Shown here in pieces: positions 7,190 to 16,354 of a stretch of DNA of 64,000 nt (the stretch's first letter is position 1; the number at the start of each line of letters is the position of its first letter). Where the stretch lies: the NCBI RefSeq assembly GCF_003352085.1, contig NZ_CP025804.1, positions 1,054,001 to 1,118,000 of the forward strand, written 5' to 3'. The translations under genes and the position numbers were made by a program. This DNA comes from Sulfitobacter sp. SK012 (GTDB lineage: Bacteria > Pseudomonadota > Alphaproteobacteria > Rhodobacterales > Rhodobacteraceae). The notes under the pieces were generated by a model. The model saw only the letters and a list, made by a program, of their open reading frames with translations, made no database searches and was not told the DNA's origin.

Positions 7190-10177
7190 GTGAATGATAA
7201 GAAACGAGATTTGAGATTGAAGCGCATTGAAGCGAAGTCATTGATAGGTTTTCTGTTGAACCCATTGGGCACCCACGCCCGCAGCATTGATTACGAGAAC
7301 GATGTATTAAGCATCAATGCGAGGCGTCAGCAAAACATCCAAGTGGCCAACCTTTCAGCACCTCCGTTGGTTGCCAAAGGGTCTTTCGGAAGCACGTTGA
7401 AAATCACAGTGGATGAGGGTACTCAATTCTTGCTTCGGGGTGCCAATCACAAAGATGCCCGATCCTTCAGCGACAGCGTAAAGGCGGGTTGGACCGCCTA
7501 CAACACTGCGAAGTTCGATGCTGAACGTTTGGCCATTCACGATGTTCTGCGTGTCATAGCCGAGCTATCGCAGCCGACGCGATACCCATCGGCATGTATT
7601 CTGTCACCGACCCTCGAACAGGCACGGGTTCTTGATAAGCAACTCCTTTCCAAACTGTCTGAGGAGGCGGTCGGCGAACAGATTTTCAGTCAAATACAGA
7701 CCATCCAAGGGTTCTTGCGAAACGCAGGCCCGATGCGCGGCGACGCCATCAAAAAGTTTGAACATCAACAACTGCCCAAATGGCAAACCTTCTTTGATAC
7801 CTTTGAAAGTAATCCGCTGACCCCCGAACAGCGCACATCGATCATCGCCGATGAAGATGCCACACTGGTTTTGGCTGGCGCAGGGTCGGGCAAGACCAGT
7901 GTAATCACCGCTAAGGCGGGCTACCTGATTAAGTCTGGCATCAGACAACCAGAAGAAATCCTATTGCTGGCATTTGCAAGAGAAGCCGCAACGGAGATGT
8001 CAGAACGCATTGAGGAACGGTGTGGTGAGCCACTCGAAGCCCGCACGTTCCACTCACTGGCCTACGACATCATTGGGTCTGTCGAAGGCAGCAAACCTGC
8101 TCTTGCCTCACATGCCACCGATGACAAAGCCTTCCTTGCGCTTATCAAAGACATCCTTCGGGCGCTGGTTCACGGTGTGGCTGAGGTATCAAAGTCAATC
8201 ATCGGCTGGTTTTCCTACGCCCGTCTTGAAGGCAAGAGTGAGTGGGATTTCAAGCAAAAGCATAACTATTACACCTATGTTGAAAAGCTGGACCTTCGGA
8301 CGCTTCAGGGCGAACAGGTCAAAAGCTATGAAGAGTTGATGATCGCCAACTGGCTGTTCGAAAATGGGATCGAATACGAATACGAGCCTGATTACGAACA
8401 CAAAGTTTCAGAGGGGGGCTATCGTGATTACTGCCCCGATTTCCGCCTCACGAAGAGCGGCGTCTACATTGAACATTTTGGGGTGCGACGGACGAAAACC
8501 GCAGGTGGGACATATCACCTAACCACTGCCCTGTTTGTGAACCGTGAGGAATATCTGGAGGGGATGGAATGGAAGCGTGGCGTTCACGCCAAGCACAACA
8601 CCCAACTCATTGAGACCTTTAGCTATGATCGTGAAGAAGATCGGCTGCTGGAGGCTTTGGCAGAAAAGATCGCGCCGTTCGAACCAGTTATGCCCCGATC
8701 ACCTGAAACTCTGTTCGATATTGTGATTGAGATGAAGCAGGCTGACAGCTTTGTGCAGCTAATCGGTACGTTTCTGAAGCACTACAAAGGTGGCGGCTAC
8801 CAACTGGCAGAGTGCGCGGACAAAGCTGGAAAGATGAAACAGGGCAAGCGAGCCAGTTCGTTCTTGTCAATTTTCGAACCATTCTATGCGGAATATCAAA
8901 AACGGTTAGGTGGTCGGATCGATTTCGAAGACATGATCCTGAGAGCCTCTGGTTATGTTGAAAATGGAACGTATCGCAGTCCGTTCAAGCACATATTGGT
9001 CGATGAGTTTCAGGACATTTCCCGCAACCGTGGGCGGTTGGTGAAGGCACTGAAGGCGCAACATTCCGACGGAAGGGTGTTTGCGGTTGGTGATGACTGG
9101 CAGTCAATCTATCGGTTTGCAGGGTCCGACATCAATATGATGCGGGATTTCGGCGGCGAGTTTGGCGGCGTCTTCGATGGTCGGTTTGGGGTGCACCGCG
9201 TTGTTGACCTAGGCCGAACCTTTCGATCTGTGGATCAGATTGCATTTGCGGCCAAGAAGTTCGTTCTTCAGAACCCAGCACAGTTGAATAAAACCGTTAT
9301 TCCAGCAGGCACAACCGAAGTCCCAGCGTTGCGGGTCATTTCGACATTGCGTGACAACGCAGATGAAAAGCTCAGGCAGATGTTGCGGACGTTGCAAGAC
9401 ATCGCGACACCTGAAGGCAAGATAACATCGGTGCTTCTGTTGGGGCGTAACAGGTATAACGAACCGACCGATCTTGCCCAGTTGCGACGGGCATTTCCTC
9501 GACTCAACATAGCTTTCAAGACGATCCACTCGTCCAAGGGACAAGAGGCGGATCATGTGATCCTTGTGAACCTCTACCGAGGACGCACAGGGTTCCCGTC
9601 CGAAATCGTGGACGACCCTCTGTTAAGTTTGGTATCACCCGAAGCCGAACCATTCGAGAACGCCGAAGAACGCCGTGTGATGTATGTCGCACTCACCCGT
9701 GCACGTCATTCGGTGACATTGATGAGCGCGGCGTCGAAGCAATCGGCATTTGTAACGGAGTTGTTGGACGATCCTGAATACGGGGTCGTCGGTGATGTTG
9801 AACAAGATCAAGCCAACCATACCTGCGGGGAATGTGGCGGTCACCTCATAGCGGTTCCAACCAAAGATGGCCGCACATGGTATAAATGCGAACACGCCGA
9901 CCTGTGTGGATTTTCACTGAATGCCTGTTCGGGGTGCGGCAACGGTATGCCCGTGGTGCAAGGCAAATCAGGGCTGAAGACATGTGGGTGTGGTGCCGAG
10001 TTTCCAAGCTGCCCAAGTTGTGACAACGGCTGGCTTGTCGAACGAAGTGGGCGCTATGGCAAGTTCTTAGGCTGCGTGAGTTACCCTCGTTGTAAGGGAA
10101 AGACTAAGACAAATCGGTTGAAACAAGGCAACGCTCGAAGCGAACGCAGCGGTTCTTTCAAGTATAGGGATCGATGA
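7190..10177 (+). CDS. UvrD/HelD-like superfamily 1 helicase with nuclease-like insert and zinc-rich tail
   Basis: 995-aa ATP-dependent DNA helicase starting at GTG. After a 220-residue N-terminal region come Walker A LAGAGSGKTSV (about 227-237) and AFAREAATEMSERIEERCG. An insert at about 390-430 holds spaced E, D and E residues (EYEYEPDYEH, CPDFRL, YIEHFG), which looks like a PD-(D/E)xK nuclease core. Then come Walker B DEFQD (about 604), GDDWQSIYRFAG, TIHSSKGQEADHV and VALTRARHS. The last 110 residues carry many Cys pairs (CGECGG, CEHADLCGF, CSGCGN, CPSCDN, YPRCKG), like topoisomerase-type zinc ribbons. This resembles helicase IV with an added zinc tail. It follows hipBA by 40 bases. Confidence 0.88.
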   Translation: MNDKKRDLRLKRIEAKSLIGFLLNPLGTHARSIDYENDVLSINARRQQNIQVANLSAPPLVAKGSFGSTLKITVDEGTQFLLRGANHKDARSFSDSVKAGWTAYNTAKFDAERLAIHDVLRVIAELSQPTRYPSACILSPTLEQARVLDKQLLSKLSEEAVGEQIFSQIQTIQGFLRNAGPMRGDAIKKFEHQQLPKWQTFFDTFESNPLTPEQRTSIIADEDATLVLAGAGSGKTSVITAKAGYLIKSGIRQPEEILLLAFAREAATEMSERIEERCGEPLEARTFHSLAYDIIGSVEGSKPALASHATDDKAFLALIKDILRALVHGVAEVSKSIIGWFSYARLEGKSEWDFKQKHNYYTYVEKLDLRTLQGEQVKSYEELMIANWLFENGIEYEYEPDYEHKVSEGGYRDYCPDFRLTKSGVYIEHFGVRRTKTAGGTYHLTTALFVNREEYLEGMEWKRGVHAKHNTQLIETFSYDREEDRLLEALAEKIAPFEPVMPRSPETLFDIVIEMKQADSFVQLIGTFLKHYKGGGYQLAECADKAGKMKQGKRASSFLSIFEPFYAEYQKRLGGRIDFEDMILRASGYVENGTYRSPFKHILVDEFQDISRNRGRLVKALKAQHSDGRVFAVGDDWQSIYRFAGSDINMMRDFGGEFGGVFDGRFGVHRVVDLGRTFRSVDQIAFAAKKFVLQNPAQLNKTVIPAGTTEVPALRVISTLRDNADEKLRQMLRTLQDIATPEGKITSVLLLGRNRYNEPTDLAQLRRAFPRLNIAFKTIHSSKGQEADHVILVNLYRGRTGFPSEIVDDPLLSLVSPEAEPFENAEERRVMYVALTRARHSVTLMSAASKQSAFVTELLDDPEYGVVGDVEQDQANHTCGECGGHLIAVPTKDGRTWYKCEHADLCGFSLNACSGCGNGMPVVQGKSGLKTCGCGAEFPSCPSCDNGWLVERSGRYGKFLGCVSYPRCKGKTKTNRLKQGNARSERSGSFKYRDR

Positions 10178-10312
10178 ACTCATGCGATAGAACTTCGTGA
10201 GCTATCGTGGCAGGACACACTGAAGCCTTTAACACCTTATAATCTTTGTCGAATCGAACACATTTTGGGAGAGGATTCATGCAGTGGCAGTTCGGAATTG
10301 GGATCGCAGGCT

Positions 10313-10525
10313 TCAGGCGGCCGTTTTGCGTAGTTCGTTGTGGGTACTGCTGTGCGATGCAATCATGCCGATCCTTGATCTTGTATTGATCGTGGAACGC
10401 CGCATCTGGATTTCCTCCTCCAACCTTTCGAAGATAGGAATGTACAGATCACCGTCCGGGCGATTTTGGATTGCTTGGGCCAAGTAAGTTATACTCTTTT
10501 GGAGCTGCTCGATTGTAATTTTCAT
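10313..10525 (-). CDS. Small hypothetical protein, 70 aa
   Basis: A short charged helical protein (MKITIEQLQKSITYLAQAIQ, then DLYIPIFERLEEEIQMR). The pattern of an N-terminal helix, a G-D-x-Y-(I/L)-P-(I)-(F/Y)-E-R-L motif and a basic tail resembles small conserved proteins of Rhodobacteraceae whose role is unknown. No strong ribosome binding site is visible upstream of the ATG; a run of nine A residues lies there instead. It is convergent with the helicase gene. It may be a stand-alone gene or a relic. Confidence 0.45.
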   Translation of the reverse strand: MKITIEQLQKSITYLAQAIQNRPDGDLYIPIFERLEEEIQMRRSTINTRSRIGMIASHSSTHNELRKTAA

Positions 10526-11035
10526 TGGGCAATACTTTTTTTTTGTTATGGCCCTCGTTTTTCATACTCCGGTTAATCTGATGTTAACGAATGTGTAGGT
10601 TTTGTTTGGGATCCCCAGAGTCCTTGAATTCTAGATGCGCGTAAACCAACCGCAGCTCATCTCACTGTAATTTGGTCGGCAGCCGTCCGGCTCGGCGCGC
10701 GCATGTTGATCGCCTTTGGTCGTCTTGTATTTTCCGAATGACGAGCATTGGTTCTCGCACCACTAAATCCCTGGTCGCTTGTCGCGTCGTTCCTGAAATT
10801 GCATTTTGCTAAATGTTGTCTTTTCCAGTGAATGGATTTCCTGACGCCCAAATTCATAGATTGGCATTCTTTGACTTACCTCCAAACGGACTGGTTGGCC
10901 CATAAACTAAGCCTCTGATGGTCAAACTAGGCGGTACTTCACTGTGTTTTCAAGTTGTTTGATGCGGTTGCAACTTTCCGAATGTATTCTCGCATGAGCC
11001 CTAGAACACCCGCTGAGCATGACGAAACGGCTAGC
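10526..11035. other. No supported gene
   Basis: About 500 bases with scattered short frames on both strands and no family match or good ribosome binding site. The sequence just before the terminator hairpin is also empty. It may be eroded coding DNA. Confidence 0.4.
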
Positions 11036-11070
11036 AATGGCAGAACGCGGGGTTCAGCCGTTCTGCCATT
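11036..11070 (-). terminator. Hairpin terminator after the GIY-YIG/DEDDh gene
   Basis: Perfect 12-bp stem AATGGCAGAACG / CGTTCTGCCATT with an 11-base loop, 40 bases beyond the stop of the minus-strand gene. No long T-run follows on the minus strand, so termination would rely on stem strength. Confidence 0.6.
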
Positions 11071-11109
11071 TTGCTGTCCTCAATGAGATCAAAAAAGTGC
11101 GGGCCCGTT

Positions 11110-12714
11110 TTATGGCTCTGTTAATTGCTCTCGATCTACGAACACGCGGTATCGGTATGACCCAACTTCCTTGACCGTCACAGTGTCACCAGGTTCGACG
11201 CCATTTCTCTCAAAAAACTCCCGAACCCAACTTCGCGTCCTGAAAAACTTCTTCTTCCCATCAAGGTCTGTGACCTCTGGTGTGTGGCCTCCCCAGTCGA
11301 CCGTGATCGCCCGCGAAGCGGTTTGAGCTGCATTTGAACCGCCGACTGCATCTCTGGGAAAGGCCGAGAAAAAGCTTGTGAGTTTGATATAGTTATTTTT
11401 GATACTGCCTTGGGTGAGGGTCGCTCTTCCCACTATTCTTCCACTTGTTTTGAACTCTTTTGCTCCCTCGCTTTTGCTTTGGCAGGATAGCTCAGTAACC
11501 GCATCGTTTTCAATCACATCAAAACGGTCGTCATCATCCAGAACCTTATCCGCAGGAGGCAGGGGAGCTTTGCCCTCGGCGTACAAAACCACCTCGGCCG
11601 CTGCCCGTGCATCTTCCCCAGCATCATGATGCTCGAACGTGAGTCCGAGGAACTTTTTCAGAGAGCCAAGCCCATGACCTCCGTTGCCTTTAAGTTCTGG
11701 CCAGGCATTGCGGGCGACTTGGACGCTGTCTTTCCAGTTCCAAGAGGGGGCGTCTTGTCCTGTGTTGCGGCAGGCGGCAGCAATGGCGCTCCGGTCAAAT
11801 CCGGAGTGTTGGTAGACCACGTGGTCCTGCAACGCCTCTTTGAGAACGGGAAGAACGTCTTCGAAACACGCAGCTCCGGCAACAGTCTCATTGTCGATGC
11901 CGTGAAGATAACTGAAGACCCATTTTGTCGTCTGGGGATCGATATAGGTCACCCAAGTCTCGATTGAATTGTCAGGTCTCACGCAAGCGACGCCGATCTG
12001 ACAAATACTGCCCCGATCATTGTTTGCAGTTTCAACATCTAGCGCAATAAAGCGGAAAGGACCCTTTGGGAATGGGGGGACATTGCTGGGTTTTTGCACG
12101 GGATGCTTCATCCGGCGAAAGGATGTCTCAAGTTCTGTTTCCATTCCGATGAAACGTGTGTTTTGCCTGTCGATGGCTGCTACTTCCTCATTGCTGAATC
12201 CAAGAGCAGATAGCATCTTGTCTACAAGTTCCACAGGTTCGTCATAGATACCCATGCCGCGATTATTCCATGCGGTAGCATGTTGGGGGGCTATAGCGAT
12301 TACTGCTTTCTCCAGTCTGGGAATATCATCGCTGTCGAGCATCGGAACCCACACGGCCGTGCAGTATTCGGCGACGAACGCATTGCGGAGTTTCTTCGAG
12401 ATATCTCCATCGGTTTTCGTCGACGGGTCATTCCGCAACCGCCACATGCGTCCGGTATTGTACATGCGTGAAAAGTAGTGGCTGGAATCTTCAGATCCTG
12501 TCCTGTGTCGCTGATGGATCCTTTTATAGAACGTTTCTTCAAGCGAAGCTGTCGAGCCTATGTATCGTAGGTCTCCGAAGTGATCGACCAGACCATAGAT
12601 GCCGCGCTGGTCTTTTGGTGTGTTTCTGGTCGGCTCAGGCTGTGCATTCAGCAGTTTTGATAGAATTTCTTCGGCTGAGGAGCCGTTACGACTGGAAGGA
12701 TTTATCATGGTCAT
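11110..12714 (-). CDS. Three-domain nuclease: GIY-YIG-like, DEDDh exonuclease, unknown C-terminal domain
   Basis: 534 aa. Residues about 37-57 (GIYGLVDHFGDLRYIGSTAS) match the start of a GIY-YIG endonuclease fold; a basic stretch KRIHQRHR follows. Residues about 218-385 form a DnaQ-type 3'-5' exonuclease: FIALDVETANN (Asp and Glu of Exo I), HSGFDRSAI (Exo II) and HDAGEDARAAAE (His and Asp of Exo III). The last 110 residues (NNYIKLTSFFSAFPRDAVGG, FFRTRSWVREFF, GDTVTVKEVG) form a separate beta-rich domain, possibly B3-like and DNA-binding. The order cutter, chewer, binder suggests processing of foreign or damaged DNA. The start has AAGG upstream. I know of no characterised protein with this order. 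Confidence 0.75.
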   Translation of the reverse strand: MTMINPSSRNGSSAEEILSKLLNAQPEPTRNTPKDQRGIYGLVDHFGDLRYIGSTASLEETFYKRIHQRHRTGSEDSSHYFSRMYNTGRMWRLRNDPSTKTDGDISKKLRNAFVAEYCTAVWVPMLDSDDIPRLEKAVIAIAPQHATAWNNRGMGIYDEPVELVDKMLSALGFSNEEVAAIDRQNTRFIGMETELETSFRRMKHPVQKPSNVPPFPKGPFRFIALDVETANNDRGSICQIGVACVRPDNSIETWVTYIDPQTTKWVFSYLHGIDNETVAGAACFEDVLPVLKEALQDHVVYQHSGFDRSAIAAACRNTGQDAPSWNWKDSVQVARNAWPELKGNGGHGLGSLKKFLGLTFEHHDAGEDARAAAEVVLYAEGKAPLPPADKVLDDDDRFDVIENDAVTELSCQSKSEGAKEFKTSGRIVGRATLTQGSIKNNYIKLTSFFSAFPRDAVGGSNAAQTASRAITVDWGGHTPEVTDLDGKKKFFRTRSWVREFFERNGVEPGDTVTVKEVGSYRYRVFVDREQLTEP

Positions 12715-12751
12715 CTAACCTTTTTTTCTTTGTCTGGAGCGTTAGCGAACG

Positions 12752-13022
12752 CTATTCACGGTAGAGCGTGACGATGCGGCCATCTTTGCCGATTATGGCG
12801 CAGGTGTTGAACCATCGCTCGACCATTTGGACCCCTCTGTTGCCGCCCAGAAGTGTTTTCACAGCCCCGGTCGAAGAAGAGTTTCTCAACCCCTCCAGGA
12901 GCTTGCTCGGCGGCCCCAACGCTCATGAGTAGTTCTATGACGAAAGTAGGTATAGACCTCTCCTGAGCACGAGACCGGGCGTGATGTGTCAGCCCAAGGT
13001 GTGTTGACTTCTGAGGATTCAT
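12752..13022 (-). pseudogene. DUF4258-type protein, frameshifted
   Basis: The gene starts with ATG at 13022, overlapping the stop of the upstream gene by ATGA. It reads MNPQKSTHLGLTHHARSRAQ, then ERSIPTFVIELLMSVGAAEQ and VEKLFFDR. The frame is then lost at a GGGG run near 12862. Dropping one base restores AVKTLLGGNRG, VERWFNTC and GKDGRIVTLYRE up to TAG at 12752. The pattern HHA-x-R, R-x-I, LL-x-x-G-A, (I/L)FFD, GG-x-RG and DG-x-IVT is that of DUF4258 proteins, which are suspected small toxins or RNases. It may be an inactivated gene, a sequencing error in the G-run, or slippage. Confidence 0.7.
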
Positions 13023-13915
13023 TTCGCAGCTCCCTTCTGTGTATCGCGACGCAGCGCCAGTTCCAGGGCCTTGCCGACGAAGGTTGCGGTGTCTGTCCCT
13101 AGTGCAGTACCAAGTGCATGAGCTTCGGCTTGATTGAATGCAAAGGTTCCATCGCACCAGGGTGTGATCCTTTCAGCGCTCCAGCCAAGCGTGGCGAGGA
13201 GGCCGGAAAGATCACCGTGAAGACGGTGCGCATGGCGGTCGATGAAGTCAGTCAGTTGCTCCATGCGCTCAAAGGCACGGAGGCGTTCGTTTAGGATTGG
13301 ATCATCCTTCGGCCCCGTCGGGGTGGGCACAAACCCACGCCGACCCGATAACCACCGACGCGCCTCGTCAATCTCGAAACGCACCGGCTTAGACTTCGGA
13401 ATGGCTGTGAGGCCGGCTTCGCCAGTTTGGTTCATGGCGTTGCGGACGGCGCCTTCAGTCATGTCCGCAAGAAGCGCCAGTTGTCGGGTAGACAGGTCCG
13501 AGCTTGGGCTTTCATCGTTCCCATCGATTGCTGCCCGGGCCCAAGCAGCTTCGCAGACATCAGCAATCTTAGAATCATCTGCGAGATTTGGGAACGCATG
13601 CACGTCGCTGCTGAAGTCTTCGCGCGGAAGACCTGACAGCATGTCGGCCAGCTCGTGCAATCCGGTTCCGTCTGGAATGCGGTCACCTGTTGGAGCGAAC
13701 GCGTAATCGTAGGCATCGAGTACTCGTGTCGCCATCGGATAACGGCAGAGATCAATTTCCTCCGACTTAGTTTCGAGCGCTGAATCAATATCGTGGCTGC
13801 CCAGAAAGGCCGACACCGCATCGTCACTATCCGTCCAAAGTTCGATTTGCCGAGACATCACGATGACTACGGATGCCAGTTCGGTTTGGAGGTCTTGTTT
13901 TGAAAATTTGGACAT
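13019..13915 (-). CDS. Unknown protein with HTH-like segment, coupled to a DUF4258 gene
   Basis: 298 aa from the preferred ATG at 13915 (MSKFSKQDLQTELA), which has GGA about 7 bases upstream; a longer 314-aa form starts at 13963. The middle part (STRQLALLADMTEGAVRNAM, about residue 155, then FEIDEARRWLSGRRGFVPT) looks like a helix-turn-helix with a following recognition segment. This fits a DNA-binding antitoxin or repressor. The C-terminal part (WCDGTFAFNQAEAHALG, LELALRRDTQ) is not recognised. The stop overlaps the DUF4258 start (ATGA), so the two were made together, as in toxin-antitoxin operons. Function is inferred from arrangement only. Confidence 0.6.
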   Translation of the reverse strand: MSKFSKQDLQTELASVVIVMSRQIELWTDSDDAVSAFLGSHDIDSALETKSEEIDLCRYPMATRVLDAYDYAFAPTGDRIPDGTGLHELADMLSGLPREDFSSDVHAFPNLADDSKIADVCEAAWARAAIDGNDESPSSDLSTRQLALLADMTEGAVRNAMNQTGEAGLTAIPKSKPVRFEIDEARRWLSGRRGFVPTPTGPKDDPILNERLRAFERMEQLTDFIDRHAHRLHGDLSGLLATLGWSAERITPWCDGTFAFNQAEAHALGTALGTDTATFVGKALELALRRDTQKGAAK

Positions 13916-14316
13916 TATGAATTCCATTATTAATGTTTGCATGTTCCGTTTACCAGGAATCAACGCCGCACGTCAACAATAATATGCAAAAATGAAAAAT
14001 ATTAGCATAAATTTATGAGTGCGACCAACAGTGAGCCTGTATGAACAGTTCTGGCTGGCAGGAGATACCCTGCCAGAGGTTGGACCCAATTTCTCTCCAG
14101 CTCTTTGGTAGAGTAGTCAGACTGGACTTTCACGGTCTATGGGGATGAGTTTCTGGTTATTCCTTATAGACCAATTCGCCATCGCCTATCCTCGACCCGA
14201 GGGACTTAAAGAAGCGCCCAGATCGACCTCCAACATTGTACTAAAAGGAGTTGGTGGGATGCCCTGCCTGATTATTCCAAGGCGAAGAAACCGAGGAAGA
14301 GGCGACGCACTGGTGG
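13916..14316. other. No supported gene; probable promoter region of the HTH/DUF4258 pair
   Basis: AT-rich near 13970-14020, as expected for a promoter of the minus-strand pair. The rest has only short unsupported frames up to the IS110 remnant. Confidence 0.35.
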
Positions 14317-14772
14317 TCATTGGATCCTGAGCCTAAGGGAGGCATAGGGGAGAAATCGAACCACCCGCACGTAGGTTTTCAATCCTTTACGACCGGGATT
14401 ATCGTGTTCCCCAGACTGATAACGTCGTGGGGTCAGGCCAAAATGCGCACCAACCGTGCGCGACCGTTTGAAGCGCGTCGGATCATCGACAGCCGCTTTG
14501 AAGGTAAGTGACGCAATCGGGCCAACGCCTGGGACCGTCATCATCCGCATGCAAACCTCATCATGGCTTGCCGCGCGTTTGACGCGCCGGTCCAGATCCA
14601 GAAAGTGCTGGTAGAGAACCACACGGGCATCCAAGAGCGGCACCAAGGCATGCGCCAAAACGTCATCCATCTCGATGAGTGGCCGGACAAGGCCATCAAC
14701 GTACCTCGGCGATGCGTGCGCCATTGCTCCGCTGAGGATCGTCAATATCTTGTTCATGTAGTGTCGCGACTT
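14317..14772 (-). pseudogene. IS110-family transposase remnant
   Basis: Piece of an IS110-type DEDD transposase. It shows LLDARVVLYQHFLDLDRRVK, then MRMMTVPGVGPIASLTFKAA and RSRTVGAHFGLTPRRYQSGE. This is the C-terminal 'transposase 20' domain used with a RuvC-like N-terminal domain. The N-terminal catalytic half is absent: similarity begins near GLKSRHYMNKILTIL. The C-terminus is also lost shortly after PGR, where the frame runs into unrelated codons. The left boundary at 14772 coincides with the end of the dispersed 71-bp repeat. Confidence 0.8.
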
Positions 14773-14844
14773 CAGCCCATAGTGACCGATGCTGCGGTAT
14801 GCACATTTCGGTACTAAGGGCGGACACCGGACTTTCGCTGCGCC
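14773..14844 (-). repeat. Dispersed repeat, copy 1 (inverted relative to copy 2)
   Basis: About 71 bases that match, as reverse complement, positions 20299-20369 with roughly 80 percent identity. The core in both copies is CGCCCTTAGTACC...CCGCAGCATCGGTCACTA. In this copy the outer arms are CCCTTAGT and ACTATGGG, one mismatch from a perfect inverted repeat. It abuts the IS110 remnant. Confidence 0.6.
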
Positions 14845-15122
14845 GAGCACGAACAACCGCACAGCGGACAAAACCGACCTTGGGCGCAATCAGCGCTATG
14901 GCCGCACCGCCCATTCCGGCCGTTCGGCGTTGGTCCCGACGCTGCGGTGCAGCTTTCGCATTGCTGTCATTCATTGCACAGCGCAGCATTTGGGTGGGGG
15001 TCGCCGACGATGAAGCGCTACGCCTTGACTTTACGTCGTCTAAAACGGGGAAAAAGCCCCGTAGCTCTTGGTGGCCTGACATGTTGAGCCGTACGACCTC
15101 ATTTTGAATCAAACAAAATGGC

Positions 15123-16073
15123 TCAGCCTAGATTTACGGTTGTTCGGGAAGGTAGCTCGTCGAACATTTTGTAGTAATCTTGAGCAAATTTACCCATGTG
15201 CCAGTAGCCCCGCCCGTTGATGATGTCGGAAATACTATCACCAGGCGCTCTTTGGAGAAGGTCAGTCCTTACCCAATTGAGACGCATCCGCAAATAATAT
15301 TGCTTCGGGCTGATCCCAAATTTCTCTGAAAACGCTCGGTCCAGAGTACGCCAGGAAACACCAATCTCATGGCAAATCTGACTGACTTCCAAGCTCTCCC
15401 CTTCAGAGGAAATCATCATCTCTATCGCTTTTTTGACAGCCCGAGAACGCGATTTTGGGGAACTCTTATCCGTTGTCTGTTCGAAGGATGTTGCCGCAAT
15501 TAGTACATTAGAAATGATGGCTTCTTCTTCGTGAAGAACCGACACGCTTGCGTTGTTGAGGAGACGTCCAGATATCTTCTTTAAAGCCGCAAGCGACTCT
15601 GATTTTTCATCGACATCATACCTAACTGAACGGCGCAGGGCGCTGGGGATATCAAACCCAAGCATATCAGCCAACCGCTCAGCCTCCTGAACGTCGATAG
15701 AGATAGTTGTGCCGCGAAACTCGCCGAAACCCACGCCATCAAATTCATCGGAGGAGCCGAACGACACAAGCTGGGCTGTCTCCATGTTCTGGCCTTGCCA
15801 CGTCGACAGAGAATCCTGACATGGCAATCCTAAGGAAATTTTCCCCTTAGGGGATACGCCATTTTGATGCACAGCCTTGGAGATGCCAAGTTCGATCAGG
15901 TTCACTGAATTGCCTGAGCGGGCTCTTATCACGGTTTTCATCTGCCCCGGCTCAATCTGACGGAAGTCGATGTCCCACAAAGAGAGCTTGTTCAAATCAT
16001 TTGGCTCGGACAGTTCCATGACTAACGGAGCGTCAACTTCGTTTGGTTTTGGCGAGTTTATGATGTGGTCCAT
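15123..16073 (-). CDS. AraC-family transcriptional regulator
   Basis: 316 aa from the ATG at 16073 (MDHIINSPKPNEVD), chosen because AAGG lies 9 bases upstream and longer versions would run into the divergent small gene. The N-terminal two thirds resemble the AraC-binding-like domain of one-component sensors. The C-terminal 100 residues carry the double HTH: LEVSQICHEIGVSWRTLDRA, then FGISPKQYYLRMRLNWVR and the second helix pair ISDIINGRGYWHMGKFAQDY. It is divergent from the RHH/sulfatase operon, with 85 bases between starts, and so is the likely local regulator. Confidence 0.85.
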   Translation of the reverse strand: MDHIINSPKPNEVDAPLVMELSEPNDLNKLSLWDIDFRQIEPGQMKTVIRARSGNSVNLIELGISKAVHQNGVSPKGKISLGLPCQDSLSTWQGQNMETAQLVSFGSSDEFDGVGFGEFRGTTISIDVQEAERLADMLGFDIPSALRRSVRYDVDEKSESLAALKKISGRLLNNASVSVLHEEEAIISNVLIAATSFEQTTDKSSPKSRSRAVKKAIEMMISSEGESLEVSQICHEIGVSWRTLDRAFSEKFGISPKQYYLRMRLNWVRTDLLQRAPGDSISDIINGRGYWHMGKFAQDYYKMFDELPSRTTVNLG

Positions 16074-16158
16074 TTCCCATACCTTGTAGTTTGCCTGCAA
16101 TATTAACTCTGTCTCGGCTGTTCGAGCAAGGCCACTGACCACTTGGGAAGGGGTGCAA

Positions 16159-16335
16159 ATGCCAGCCAAAATGGGACGTCCGCCCTTTCCTGAAGGAGAA
16201 TGTCGTTCAGAACGTATAGCGACAATGCTGACCAAAGCCGAGCGTGCGGTACTAACACAGCAAGCCGCCGCAGCGTCAATGTCTCTGTCGGCTTACTGCC
16301 ATCAGTTGATCGCAGAAAGCTTAAAGAAAAAATGA
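16159..16335 (+). CDS. Small ribbon-helix-helix-like protein
   Basis: 58 aa from the ATG at 16159, which has GGAAGGGG upstream; a GTG at 16153 is also possible. The sequence KMGRPPFPEGECRSERIATM, then LTKAERAVLTQQAAAASMSL and SAYCHQLIAESL, looks like MobC/Arc-type ribbon-helix-helix proteins. These have a basic GRPP start, a short strand and two helices. It precedes the sulfatase gene by 19 bases in the same direction and could regulate it together with the divergent AraC protein. Such proteins also act in plasmid mobilisation, but no relaxase is nearby. Confidence 0.6.
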   Translation: MPAKMGRPPFPEGECRSERIATMLTKAERAVLTQQAAAASMSLSAYCHQLIAESLKKK

Positions 16336-16354
16336 AAAACAAGGAGGAATAGGA

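Noticed and set aside
10657..10857. Minus-strand frame of 66 codons
   Set aside because: Arg/Asn-rich with no start context or recognisable motif.
14799..15107. Plus-strand frame of 102 codons over the repeat
   Set aside because: Low-complexity Thr/Arg/Ala composition, starts inside the dispersed repeat, no support.
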